Origin: Amborella trichopoda
Lineage: Eukaryota > Streptophyta > Magnoliopsida > Amborellales > Amborellaceae
Assembly (NCBI RefSeq): GCF_000471905.2
Contig: NW_006494943.1
Span: 5,898,471 to 5,962,470 of the forward strand
DNA length: 64,000 bases
Direction: 5' to 3'
The notes under the pieces were generated by a model that did no database searches, had not been told where the DNA came from, and worked only from the letters and a program-made list of their open reading frames with translations. The position numbers and the translations under genes were made by a program. This document shows, one piece after another, positions 21,009-31,429 of the stretch; positions within the stretch are counted from its first letter, which is position 1; the number at the start of each line of letters is the position of its first letter.

Positions 21009-22756
21009 GTGACCAAGGCAGTCAAAATAGCCAATTTTGATGACCTAAATCTGTTCTACCCCCTTCAGATGATGAAGCTTGAAGAAGAGCTCAATGAGCC
21101 CTGTGCTGTGGTTACTATCGCAAAAGAAGACCCAGCCACTCAACAGCCACAGTCCCAAGACCGTCATGAACCAGCTCCTCAGCCACGGTCCCAAGACCGT
21201 CATGAACCAGCTCCTCAGCCACGGTCCCAAGACCGTCGAGAACCGGTCCAAACACAATCTTCATACAAAAGTCGTGTTCAGTTGGGGCATGCTAACCCCT
21301 TACTGACTGACCTACCATGTATGACCCGTCAAGCTCGTAAACCATCTGTTGCCACTAACGTCGACCCCCATAATAAAACAGTCAGCGTAATGGTCGTAAG
21401 TGAGCCCAGTGAGGCGCAGGAGGATCGTATGAACAAGTTTGAGGACATGGAGCACGTGATGATGGAGAAGATCGATCTCATTGACGTGGCACGCCAGTCG
21501 GCTAACCATGAGGTCAACTCCCATCACTCTGATGATGTACCTCCACGGTAGCCTCCTCCGTCTACCTCATAGGACAATTATGTCCCTCATCCAATTTCTC
21601 AGTCAGATATTAACTCTATGGTCACCCATAACCTAAAGAATAGACAAATTTCGGGCATACAGTGTGCGACGCCTTATTAAAGACCATATCCTTCTTATAT
21701 TGATTAGGTCCCGTTCCCCTCAGACTATAAGAAAGGGAAGTTTCCTCTATTCAGCGGAACCACCTCCCCAAACCAGCATGTCGCCCACTTCCAGGCAGCA
21801 TGTCAGGAAACAGCAGCTGAAGGGAGACTTCTTCTCCACTAATTCGTTGAGCTTGATGGCCCAGCATTCCAATGGTATGCCCGACTTCCTCCAAACTCGG
21901 TACATACATGGGAGGAGATGGATAAATTGTTCTATCAACGCTTCTATGAGGTCGAGAGAGAAGTTCAAACCATCGAACTTCTCACCTTGACTCAAGACCC
22001 TGATGAGCCTGTATATCAATTCATATCAAGATGGAGAAACTTGGCTTCCCACCATCCTAATCCTATGCCCGAGAAGGAAGCAATCCAAACTTACGTGCGG
22101 AACATGCGATCTGAAATTGCTCTACATGTCGAGGCCTCTAATCCGACTCCATGTCAGAGTTGATCTCTAAATCAGTTCGCATAGAAAGCTTGTCACACCA
22201 TCATGGTGGGGTATGATAACCATCTACAAGTTCAGCGAACAACGGGGGCGATGGTAGTTCTCGGAATACACATGGAGCAATCAATAGAAAGGGGTAATTA
22301 GTGCAGCTGTTATGGTCACTGATTCAAAGAAGGCTCCCTCTCAAACTTTGGACCTCTCTAAAGAGGTAAGCACGGCGAAGGTAACACTAGGCTGGCAAGC
22401 ATCAACAATCATACAATCAGGTACCTCTACCAGCCAACTTTGATTGGAGTGATTATTTCACCAGGCATAGGAATAAAGTCTATCCCTTCGAGAAGGAATG
22501 GGTCCCTGCATTGTTCCAGTTATTATTGGAGCAGAATATGATCCAGCTTCCAGAAGCCAGGTTCCCTGAGCAATCTGGCCTTGACACTCGGGCAAATTAT
22601 TGTGCCTACCATCAAATGATCAGTCATCCCACAGATGACTACTACACGCTGAAGGATATCATTGAGGCACTGATTCTGAAAGGTCAGATACAGCCTGAAG
22701 ATTTAAAGAAGGCCTTCAAGGCAACTGAGGCCTCCCATGCTGTAATCATTTAAGTG
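21009..22756 (+). pseudogene. gag, element C
   Basis: First segment (21,009-21,551): a spacer with a tripled PQ(P/S)RSQDRHEPA motif, LGHANPLLTDLP, and the helical EDRMNKFEDMEHVMMEKIDL. After a stop, the gag core runs from about 21,740 to 22,165 in two frames: GRLLLHQFVELDGPAFQWYARLP is readable around 21,820-21,890, then DPDEPVYQFISRWRNLASHH. From 22,430 come NFDWSDYFTRHRNKVYPF and, at 22,598-22,645, YCAYHQMISHPTDDYYTLK. The last is the zinc-knuckle-like motif typical of Tat gag, with its final Cys replaced. It would form the capsid. Frameshifts and stops disable it. Confidence 0.75.
21147..21254 (+). repeat. 36-bp coding tandem repeat (3 copies) in gag C
   Basis: Copies at 21,147-21,182, 21,183-21,218 and 21,219-21,254. 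Each keeps the frame (12 codons). The first two are nearly identical and the third is diverged. Element B has one copy at ~8695. Confidence 0.9.
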
Positions 22757-23368
22757 GAGGACGAAATGCCGGGTATCCTCTACGCCCTCTTCATTATAAT
22801 GCTTCAGGAAGGTATAATCACACTAAAGCAGGCTAGGTAACCCCACCACTTTGCTAACGCGACTGAAGATTGTTGGGGCACATTACATCAGATAAGAGGT
22901 CATTATTTATCACAATGCACAACTTTCCTTGATATAGTCGTAGAGAAGAAACGAGAGTGTTAAAAATTTTACAACCTCCCCATAAGTGATCCCCAAATCA
23001 CTTTCTCATCGAGGCAAGAAGATCTCACAAGGCAAGACCTTCCGATCAATGACCCAGACTCTACAAAACCCTCGACTTCCGAGCCATGGATGATCTACCA
23101 TGGCCGAAGTAGACTCAAGTCCTTAAGACGAGAAGCGGTTTGCCACCCCAGCGAGGCAAATCGAACATCACTTCATCAAACTAAAAAGAGACGGGCACCA
23201 AGGGCTGCTCGCCAAAGAAACAAGACCGCTCAACCCACAGTTGAGCAAGAATTTCTCAGGCCCTTTCCTTTGTTGCCAACTTTGCTGAACTTCATCCACC
23301 GAACGATCCTTTTTCCTTCTTCATCCTGTCAATAAGACATCCACTTGTTATCTTCCACTCAGCACACG
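22757..23368 (+). pseudogene. gag C-terminal part, element C
   Basis: Broken Ty3/gypsy sequence, alignable in part with 9700-10,340 of element B (for example the 'ccatggatgatctaccatggccgaagtagac' stretch, about 23,082, against ~10,022). Frames are interrupted and no domain is recognised. Confidence 0.45.
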
Positions 23369-23595
23369 TCCAATGAGGGTACCAACATTAAAAGCACTCC
23401 CCAACGGTCTAAATAAGGGAAAGACCTAAAAGACCCACTGCATACATCCAATGAGGGTGACAACGTTAAAAGCACTCCCCAACGGTCTAAGCAAGGGAAA
23501 GACCTAAAAGATCCTCAGCACCCATCCAACTCTGGTGATGACGTAAAAAGCTGCTCATATCGGTCTGATGAGGGGAATGACCTTAAAAGTCCCCC
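23369..23595 (+). repeat. 78-bp coding tandem repeat in element C
   Basis: Two near-identical copies at 23,369-23,446 and 23,447-23,524 and a third, partial, diverged copy. The unit is 26 codons, so the frame is preserved, encoding SN(E/S)G(T/D)N-KSTPQRSKQ-type sequence. Element B has two copies at 10,347. Confidence 0.8.
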
Positions 23596-24700
23596 ACTTC
23601 TAACCCTACTCCTTCTTCTCCTACTTCTCATTATTCCTTGTCTATGTCTCCTTCAGGTACAACCTTGACATGTCCGGACTTCGATGCTCTTGATAGAGAA
23701 CTTGAGGGATCAAACATAACTAAGAAGCAACGGAAGCGACTGAGAAAGACCTTAGCACAAGCAGCAGGATTCTTAATAGTTGTTGATGCCCTGGCAGCTA
23801 AGGCCAAGGCAGAGCTACCTTCTTCAATGAAGCGCAAGAAGTCGAAGCCAAAGAAACCCCAGTGGCCCCTTGAGCCCGACTTCGAGTATAGATTAGGAGA
23901 GTCTAGAGGGAAAAGCTTCTATTCTTAGGGAGCTTGCCACATGGTACAAATTTCAGGAGCAATACCCAGCACATGGAAGATAAATCTCAGATCAGGGAGG
24001 ATGTTGCAGCCTCCACCGTAGAAGTCGGGCACCTTGTACTTCCCCTGTCCGCCACGACCCCTTAATCGAAAGGCTAGTCTCCCTATCCTACAGCTCCTGG
24101 GCTTCTTCCTAATCCCAATACCTTAAACAATCCTCTTATTCTACAATTTACTGGGACCCCTTTTATCTCGTGCACTCAACCCTCTTTACCCAAACCTATT
24201 CCTCAACCCAATATACCCGCCAAATCAGTGGCAGGACCAGGAGCACAAGGCCTTGATTAAGAGAAGGTAAAATATGATGTGATAGGGCATCTACGGAAGC
24301 TTCATGCCCTTCTCAATGTCTACGATCCCCTCATTCTTTAAAAGGATTACCGGATGGCTTTGGTTCAAGCTCTCTCTGACCCAGAAGTGTACGAGACCGA
24401 AGTAGAACCTATCGAGGTAGACCAGGCAATTCTACAAGGATGTATGCCAATCACCTTTTCAGAGGACGAACTGCAATTACGGGAAAAGTTTCATAATCGC
24501 CCTCTCTTTGTTTCTGACGAATTACACGCATGCCCCATCAATCGAATCATGTTAGATGGAGGGTCGGTAGTCAACCTCATTCCAAGAAGGATCCTTACTC
24601 GATTAGGGTTGGGGTCTGAAGATCTTACCCCGACCCAAGTCACGGTTCAAGGGTTCAATGGAATCTCATACTTCTCACTTGGAACTCTTCATTCCCAACC
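23596..24700 (+). pseudogene. Aspartic protease region, element C
   Basis: A short open segment (23,638-23,928) carries a basic KKQRKRLRKTLAQAAGF motif also found in element B at ~10,620. From 24,354 a frame reads MALVQALSDPEVYETEVEP, then LHACPINRIMLDGGSVVNLIP and VTVQGFNGISY. LDGGSVVNLIP corresponds to the catalytic DSG/DGG block of Tat proteases, which cleave the polyprotein. Similarity ends near 24,690, before the second half of the protease, where the sequence passes into LTR-d. RT, RNase H and integrase are absent from element C. Confidence 0.75.
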
Positions 24701-27520
24701 TAGCCACCGGTCCGGTCCAAGGATGTCACTAGGTAACCCCTCACCCTTTCTCTCTCTTCTCTCTCTCTTGACCAACCGAGCTGATAGCTTACCCGCCTTC
24801 TTTTCTTTCTCTTTTTTCCTCTCTCTTCCTCTTTCTCTCTTCTCTCTTCTCTCTTTCTCTTCCCTTCTTCCCTTTCTCTATCTGTCTTCTCTCTATTTCT
24901 CTCTCTTCCTCTTTCTTTCTTCTCTTTCTCTCTCTCCCTCTTTCTCCTCCCTTCTTCTCTTTCTCTCTTCTCTCTCTCTCACAACCAATCAGACTGACGG
25001 TTCTTCTCTCTCTCTTTTTCTCTCTCTTTTTCTCTTTCTTTCTCCCTCTCTCTCTTCCTCTTTCTTTCATCTCTCTATTTCTCTCTTCCCTTCTCTTTCT
25101 CTCTTCCTTCTCCCTTCTCTTTCTCTCTTCCTTCTCTCTCTTTCTCTCTTCCTCTTTCTCTCTTCTCTCTTCTCTCTCTTTCTCCTCCCTTTTTATTTCT
25201 CTCTCTCTCGGCCTGCCTTCTCTTCTCTCCCTTTTTCTCTTTTTTTTCTCTCTCTTCATCTTTCCCTTTTCTCTATTTTCTTCCTTTCTCTTTCTCCCTC
25301 TTTCTCTCTTCTCTCTCTACTTATCTCTCTCTCATGGCTAACCAAGCCGTCGCCCTGCCTCCTTTCCTCTCTTCCTCCCTTTTCTCTCTCTTTCTCCTTC
25401 TTTCTTCTCTTTCTCTCTTCTCTCTCCTTCTTTTTCTTAGTTTCTCTCTCTTCTCTCATCCCACTCGAACCGACGGTTAAGCTATCGCTCTCTGTCTCTT
25501 TCTTTCTCTCTTCCTTTTTCTTTCTCTCTCTTCCCTTCTCTCATTCTCTTCTCTTCTTCTCTCTCTTCTCTTGCTCTCTCTTCTCTCTCCCTCTTTCTCC
25601 TCCCTTATTTTCTTTCTCTCTCGTTCTCCCTTCTTCTCTGTCTCTCTCTTTCTTCTCTCTTTCTCTCTCTTCATCCTTCTCTTTTCTCTCTTCGCTCCCT
25701 TTCTCTTACTCCCTATTTCTCTCTTCTCTCTTTCTCCTTCTCCCTCTCTCACAGCTAACTGGGTCGGCGACTAACTCTTTTATGTTCTTCCTCTCTCTTC
25801 TCTTTCTCTTTCTCCCTCTTTCTTTCTCTTCCTTTTTCTTTCTTCCCCTCATCTCTTCTCTCCCTTTCTCTTTCTCCATCTTCTCTCTCCTCCTTCCTCT
25901 CAGTATCTCTCTCTTTCTCTTATCCCACTCAAACTGGTGGTTAAGCCACTGGTCCCCTCTCTTTCTCCCTTTCTCTCTTTCTCTTTCTTTCTCTCTTCCT
26001 CTTTCTTTCCCTCTCTTTCTCCCTTTCTTTCTTTCTCTTTCTTTCTCTCTTCCTCTTTCTTTCCCTCTCTTCCCTCCTCTCTTTCTCTTTTCTTCTTCTC
26101 TCTCTTCTATTGCTCTCTCTTCTCTCCCTCTTTATCCTCCTTTCTTCCCTTTCTCTCTTCTCTCTCTCACAACCAACCGAGCTGGCTACTGCCCTGCCTT
26201 CTCTTCTCTCTTTTTCTCTTTCTCTCTCTCTCTCTTCCTCTTTTTCTCCCTTCCATGTTCTTTTTCTCTCCTCTCCCCTCTCTTTTGAGCCGAAAGCTAC
26301 ATCACTGGCCCATTCTTCTCTCACTCCTTCCTTCACCCTCACTCTCTCTCTTTTCTCGAACCGACAGCTAGGTAATCGATTCACTTATCTTCATCCCTCT
26401 CTCGTCTTCACTCTCTCTCTTATCTCCCTCTCATTCTCTCTCTCCTTCTCTCACTTTCTCTCTCTTCTCTCCCTTCTCTCTCTCTTTCTCTTTCGTTTCT
26501 CTGTTGCTTTCTCATCTTCACTCTTTCTCTCGGCCTCTCTCTCATCTTCACTCTTTCTCTCGACCTCTCTCTTGCTCTCTCTCTCGTTCTCTCTTTCTTT
26601 CGGCTCTCTCCCTCTCTCTTTCTCTCTTCTCTTCCTTCTCTCTCTCTCTTTCTCTTTCGTCTTCACTCTCTTTCTCTTTTTCTCTCATCTTCTCTCTTGC
26701 TCTCTGTTCCTCTTGTGTTCTCCTTCTCTCTGTTCTCTCCATCTCTCTCTCTTCCTCTTACTTCCTCTCATTTTCTTTCTCTCATCTTCTCGATCTCTAT
26801 CACTTTCTCGCACTCTCTTTCTCTCTGTTTCTCTCGGCTTTCTCTCTCTTCCTCTTGATTGCTCTCTCTCTCTCACTCCCTCTCTCTTGCTCTCTTGATC
26901 TCTCTCTTCTCTTGGTCCTTCTCCCCTCATTCTACTTCATTCTCTCTTCTTCCTCTCTTAAGATCCTTCTTCTCCTATCTCTCATAAAACTCCTTAACTC
27001 TTCAACCACCAAAATATCTCTTATATTATCATCTCACCCACATTATTATGTGACATCTATTCATTCGTTTATTTATTCGTTTGTTTGTTTGCTCATACGA
27101 GACCATTTGACAAGGCGATGCCGAAAGGCTGTCAAACTGACAAGCAGTCTGGTATCAGCCCATCTTTCTACGTATATATCTCTTTAATGGCAAGTCAAGG
27201 TCTTTTGACCCACTTGTCTAGAAACCTTATGTGTGTGTGTTCATGAGCCGCATAGTACGAGCAAGGGGGCTAAAACCGAACCAGCCTCAAGCAAGGGGGC
27301 TTTCCGTCGTGATCTAAGAGAGCGCCCGTAAAACACCCAAGCGTGTCATGAACCCACTGTGAGGTAGGTCCCACTTCCCACTTCCCAACCCACAATCCTC
27401 TCTCATTAGTTGGTACTTGTCCGCACACCCCATGCACCGTGGTTCCTGAGCGAGTGATCTCGAACCGGACCTGAATGGGGTCCCCGTGCGGTCATCTCAC
27501 CCGACGAGATCGAGGCCCAA
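24700..27520 (+). mobile_element. LTR-d: U5 part of a Tat/Ogre-like LTR
   Basis: It begins at an AG|GTAACC motif (24,731-24,736) that aligns with the donor-like motif of LTR-b and LTR-c, so U3, TATA and R are missing. The pyrimidine tract follows. From about 27,100 the non-repetitive U5 end aligns with LTR-b: 'gatctaagag' at 27,311 and 7038, and 'gatcgaggc' at 27,507. The end GAGGCCC-AACCA at ~27,512-27,522 corresponds to the LTR end plus the first bases before the primer-binding site, which is lost. Confidence 0.65.
24740..26990 (+). repeat. 2.2-kb polypyrimidine tract with dispersed GC-rich cores (LTR-d)
   Basis: Almost continuous CT-rich sequence, interrupted at irregular 120-250 bp steps by 25-30 bp cores of the type 'cacaaccaaccgagctggc', 'gaaccgacggttaagc' or 'ctaactgggtcggcgac' (near 24,770, 24,980, 25,335, 25,465, 25,752, 25,930, 26,170, 26,290 and 26,360). 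It occupies the same place in the LTR as the hairpin minisatellites of LTR-a, -b and -c, but I see no consistent hairpin. The 644-codon open frame across 24,354-26,288 joins protease to this tract by composition only. Confidence 0.8.
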
Positions 27521-27523
27521 CCA

Positions 27524-28020
27524 CACCCACTAGCTGGTCTCATAGTCAAGAAGATTTGAAGGCACTAACAGAAACCCAGATTAGCCCTTCCTCACCAGCT
27601 AGATTGGGAGCAAAGTCCATTAAGGACACCCACTAGCTAGTTTCATCCCTTCCTCACTAGCTAGATTGGGAGCAAAGTCCACCAAGGACACCCACTAGCT
27701 AGTCTCATAGTTAAGAAGATTTGAAGGCGCTGGCAGAAACCCAGATCAGCCCTTCCTCACCAGCTCGATTGGGAGCAAAGTCCAGCAAGAACACCCACTA
27801 ACTGGTCTCATAGTTAAGAAGATTTGAAGGCACTGGCAGAAACCCAGATCAGCCCTTCCTCACCAGCTAGATTGGGAGCAAAGTCTACCAAGGACATCCA
27901 CTAGCTAGTCTCATAGTCAAGAAGATTTGAAGGCGCTGGTAGAAACCCAGATCAACCCTTCCTCACCAGCTTGATTGGGAGCAAAGCCCAACAAGGACAC
28001 CCACTAGATGGTCCATTAGG
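27524..28020 (+). repeat. 103-bp tandem array, 5 units plus a partial
   Basis: Units start at 27,524, 27,627, 27,689, 27,792 and 27,895, with a 23-bp partial at 27,998. Lengths are 103, 62, 103, 103 and 103 bp. Unit 2 lacks 41 bp. Units open with CACCCACTAGCTGG-like sequence and are about 90% alike by eye. The array lies upstream of the polypurine tract of LTR-e, so it is a 3'-untranslated-region array of remnant D. Confidence 0.9.
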
Positions 28021-28216
28021 AGGTGTTGTTGAGATAGAATGGAAAGCCCTTCCACAAGGCACCCGATCAGCACACTCTCCCAGAAAACGGATCCCAGTAG
28101 CATTGGGAAGGAAGCGCTTAAGCAAGGTCCCCAATCTCTAGAGTCCACTTCGGTCAAACTTTCAGGAAGAAGATTGGCATGGTCTCCTCCATAAGGATCG
28201 TGTTGGTGTTGTTGAT

Positions 28217-28230
28217 GGAAAAGAAAAAAG
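28217..28230 (+). other. Polypurine tract before LTR-e
   Basis: GGAAAAGAAAAAAG, two bases before TGTTGAGAGG. It is the expected plus-strand primer site and sets the left end of LTR-e at 28,233. The stretch 28,021-28,216 shows no gene. Confidence 0.6.
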
Positions 28231-29689
28231 ATTGTTGAGAGGCACTAAAAGCGTCTTAGTAATGATTCAAAAGATGAACTTCGACAAAAATAAAATTGTT
28301 TCGAATGTTACACTTCTCGCTTCTCTTGAGAGCAGCATTCGACGAGGCAAGTTATCATAAGTCATTTTTTTGACATACTTATATTCCCGAGTCGCAAAAG
28401 GAGAGAGCCAGAAACAACCTGGTCTTGTCGGTACCCAAAACACCAACAGATCATGGGAACACTACAAAATACACCTAAAACTGAGCAACCTTGGAAAAAG
28501 TATTAGAATGGCTTCAACAGGGATGAAAATGATAGTTCGGGATGCCCGAAGGATGCTCGCTAACTTTTTGTTATATTTCTATAAGTTTTGATATGGTCAG
28601 GATAAAACTCGATTCTCAAATCCAGTTCCTCTCATGCAGAAAAAATAACCCTATAATTATAGCCCTATTTTCAAGGCTTCAAAATAGTATCAAACCATTG
28701 CCATTAGATCCAAATCATCGCAAAACCCCCAGGGACTAAATTTTGGCTCAATCGAACCTTCTATGACCATCTGGGCCCAAATTATCGTAAAAAGGTGGGT
28801 CTTGCACTATTGCGGTGCAGCCTCGATGAACCAATTTCCATTTATGAAAATAGAAATTGTGTTTTCACCTCTTGGATGATTTTCAAATTCTTATAACTCG
28901 GTCGTTTTGAGTCAAAACATGCTCAAATTTGGGCATGAGCTAGGTCTCGATGACCCGATCATTTTGATATATGGCACGCGTCATTACATGGACCAAGACG
29001 AGAGAATTTCTATAGCTCAAAAACATGAAAATCAGAATTTTAAAAGAAGATATTCCATACTTCGTGAAGTCATAACTTGAGATCCGGGTGTCGGATCATT
29101 GCAAATATGGGTATGTTACGACCGCATCGTGAAGGGCTACAGTTCAATATAATGTTTGTGCTCAATTGAAGACTGGATAGCGCGAATTTTAAAGATGAAA
29201 ATGGTCAAAATTTTCGGTCGTTGGAATCACACTTTTCGACGACTTCACAAATTGGGGATATGCTCAAATGAAAACCAAATTGGACGAAATTTAGTGCAGA
29301 ATGATCATGAAAATGTCCTCTTTAATTTGTGATCAAAATGAGGACTCAAACCATCATGGATTGCACTTAATTGGTGGTCGAAATTTATAAATTTAACCAA
29401 ATTTTTGCCCTTCATGAAAATATGTTTCAAGACGATCAAAGGGCATTAAAATGTTCATAATGGATCAAGCATTCATTCCACGACGATCAATCACTAGAAT
29501 CACCATCGTAATTGTCTGAAAAAGTTCCCAAAGTCTAGCAATGGCAAGAGGCCCCTCAGGGAGGGATGGTTTTGTCATTTTCTCAAAAGATCTATAGGGT
29601 ATTTTGGTCATTATGTCCAAAAAGGGATTTTATTTTAATTCTATTTAATTGTATTTTTTCCGCAATTTGGCTTAGTTTTGAGGTTGCTC

Positions 29690-29697
29690 TATATAAA
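29690..29697 (+). promoter_or_regulatory. TATA box of LTR-e
   Basis: TATATAAA in the same context as 5228 and 17,913. No clean AATAAA follows in this copy. Confidence 0.6.
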
Positions 29698-29949
29698 CAA
29701 GCTTGGGTCATTTGTATAAGGGCTTGATCATTTTGAATGAAATTGAGGCATTAAGCTTATGTTTTGCTTCTAACTCTTAGATCAAGTGGTGAGGAGAAAG
29801 AAAACTCTTAGAGAGAGAAACTACCGCCAGTTCGCACACTCAGCCCACCACACCCTAGTCTACACCCTAACTCATCCACTACACCCTAACCTAACCCTTG
29901 TCTTTATCATGTACATTCAAGAGGGTCACTTGGGGTGTACCTAGGCTAT

Positions 29950-30350
29950 GACACACCCCAAGCCCACTCTCTCTCCTCTCTCCCCCCTCTTTCTTCCTTC
30001 TTTCTTCTTCATTATTTTCCTCTCAGTCTCACACGCACGTCCAAGGCTGCAACTACCAGCGGCCTTGGCTCTGCACGCCTTTGCCTCTCTCTTCCCCCCA
30101 CTACTGTACATGTGGCTTAGAGCCGCAGCAACCTGTGGCCCTATCCCTTCTCCTTCTTCTCTCATCTCTTCTCGTCTGTTTGCTATACGTGACATGCAGG
30201 GGCACCACAAGCTATGGGCTCGTCTCTTCTCTTCTTCCTTCTTTATCACATGCACCTCAGGGCCACCATTACCAGCGGCCCCGTCTCTCTCCCTTTTGTT
30301 CCACTCTCATTCCTACATCTCGATCCTCAACTGCATGCAAACCCAACCCG
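29950..30350 (+). repeat. CT-rich leader with hairpin cores (LTR-e)
   Basis: GC-rich cores separated by CT-rich spacers. CCAAGGCTGC (30,041-30,050) pairs at 10 of 10 with GCGGCCTTGG (30,059-30,068) over an 8-nt loop. AGAGCCGCAG (30,119-30,128) pairs at 9 of 10 with CTGTGGCCCT (30,133-30,142). A weaker one lies near 30,257-30,282. Spacing is irregular, so this is less array-like than in LTR-a, -b and -c. Confidence 0.6.
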
Positions 30351-30660
30351 TCCTGCTCATCTCTCTTTCTACTTTCCGCAAATATGTAGCTGTGCCTAGA
30401 GACGACCTTGCATTTTCTCTCTTGCTCTCCCTTTTTTCACCCCTGCAACACATGGAGCTACACATCATAGCAGACTCTCTCTCTCTTGCCCTCTCTTCTT
30501 CATGTCCCCTCTTGCACTTGCACTTGAACTTGTGTCCGCCCCTTTGTGTGGACACGACTCTCTCTCTCACACACACTTTTTCTTGTCTTTTGCCTCACCA
30601 AGTCTATCCTCTAGTCGCACACAACTCTAATTGCTCACTTGTTTAAGTTTGCATGTTGGT

Positions 30661-31299
30661 AGCTTCTTCTAATCATTGTGTGTTTGATATGGTGCCCCTT
30701 AGAGTTCTTTTAAGATATTTAACTCTCATATTGCTACTCGAACTTCCACTCCGTATAGTTTAGTTGAGTTGCAAGAGACATAAGAGCTCCTGCCCTCCCT
30801 TACTCGGGTGGGGTCATCCGGAGTTAGCATCCATAGAGTTCTGACTCTTTTGACTACTCTGACCACTAAGTCTCGTAGCACTCACACAATAAAGAGCTTC
30901 CATCACTTTTCTTTCTTTATCCTATTTGCTAGCTAACCCACTCAAGTAACCTATATGAGAGGAGTATTTCACCTGAATTTCCATTGCAATTTCTAAGACA
31001 AAGAACGAGATGACGTGTTGGAGTGTAAGGAGAGTTCGTGTCCAAACCGAGCTGGCATACAGCCGGAGGGCTGCGTAATTGTTCTGAGAGGGCACTGCCC
31101 TGGCGTATCCCTGGACCCCCAAATGACAAGGTAGGCACCTAAATGCACCTTTTTGTCGATAAAATCTCTCTCTTTGTTGGTTCCTATCCGCAGTAAGAAA
31201 AGTACACTTGCAAGCTTAAAACACCAAAGCACGTAGACCCTTCATGGTTATTTGAGAGAAGGTTTTCCTCCTCCTCCACAAGAGAAAGGAAAACTAGGC
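30661..31299. other. Unclassified stretch
   Basis: No gene or repeat family recognised. It may be the decayed U5 end of LTR-e or unrelated insertion sequence. Short open frames on both strands have no protein-like features. Confidence 0.4.
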
Positions 31300-31415
31300 C
31301 CCGACCAACACGTACTCAAATTTTTTACCAGTCGGGTACAGGTCAAAGTTTGGGTACACATGTTTTATTTCGGGTCTAGGGTGCGGGTGCAACTGGACCC
31401 GACCCGCCAGCCCTA
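31300..31415. mobile_element. GGGTC-rich terminal fragment, hAT/MITE-like
   Basis: Sequence rich in CGGGT and GGGTC that ends ACCCGACCCGCCAGCCCTAA (31,395-31,414). Plant non-autonomous hAT-type elements often end in such CCAGCCCTA sequence. Only one end is evident and no target duplication was found. Confidence 0.4.
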
Positions 31416-31429
31416 AGGGAGTATGGGAC

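Larger units (their letters stand above)
28233..30660 (+). mobile_element. LTR-e: Tat/Ogre-like LTR, right end uncertain
   Basis: The start TGTTGAG follows a polypurine tract. U3 shares 'agaatggc(a/t)tca' at ~28,505 with LTR-c (~16,699), the block leading to the TATA box at 29,690-29,697, and the 'gctctatataaac' context. Then come a purine-rich AG stretch (29,790-29,820) and CT-rich leader sequence to about 30,610, as in the other LTRs. I could not find a GAGGCA end or a primer-binding site, so the element is probably truncated on the right. Confidence 0.6.

Noticed and set aside
24789..26930. Lys/Glu/Arg-rich minus-strand ORFs opposite the CT tract
   Set aside because: Reverse complement of the same low-complexity DNA; coiled-coil look is compositional.
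29860..29905. Telomere-like CCCTAA motifs
   Set aside because: Only a few scattered ACCCTAAC units, not a tandem array.
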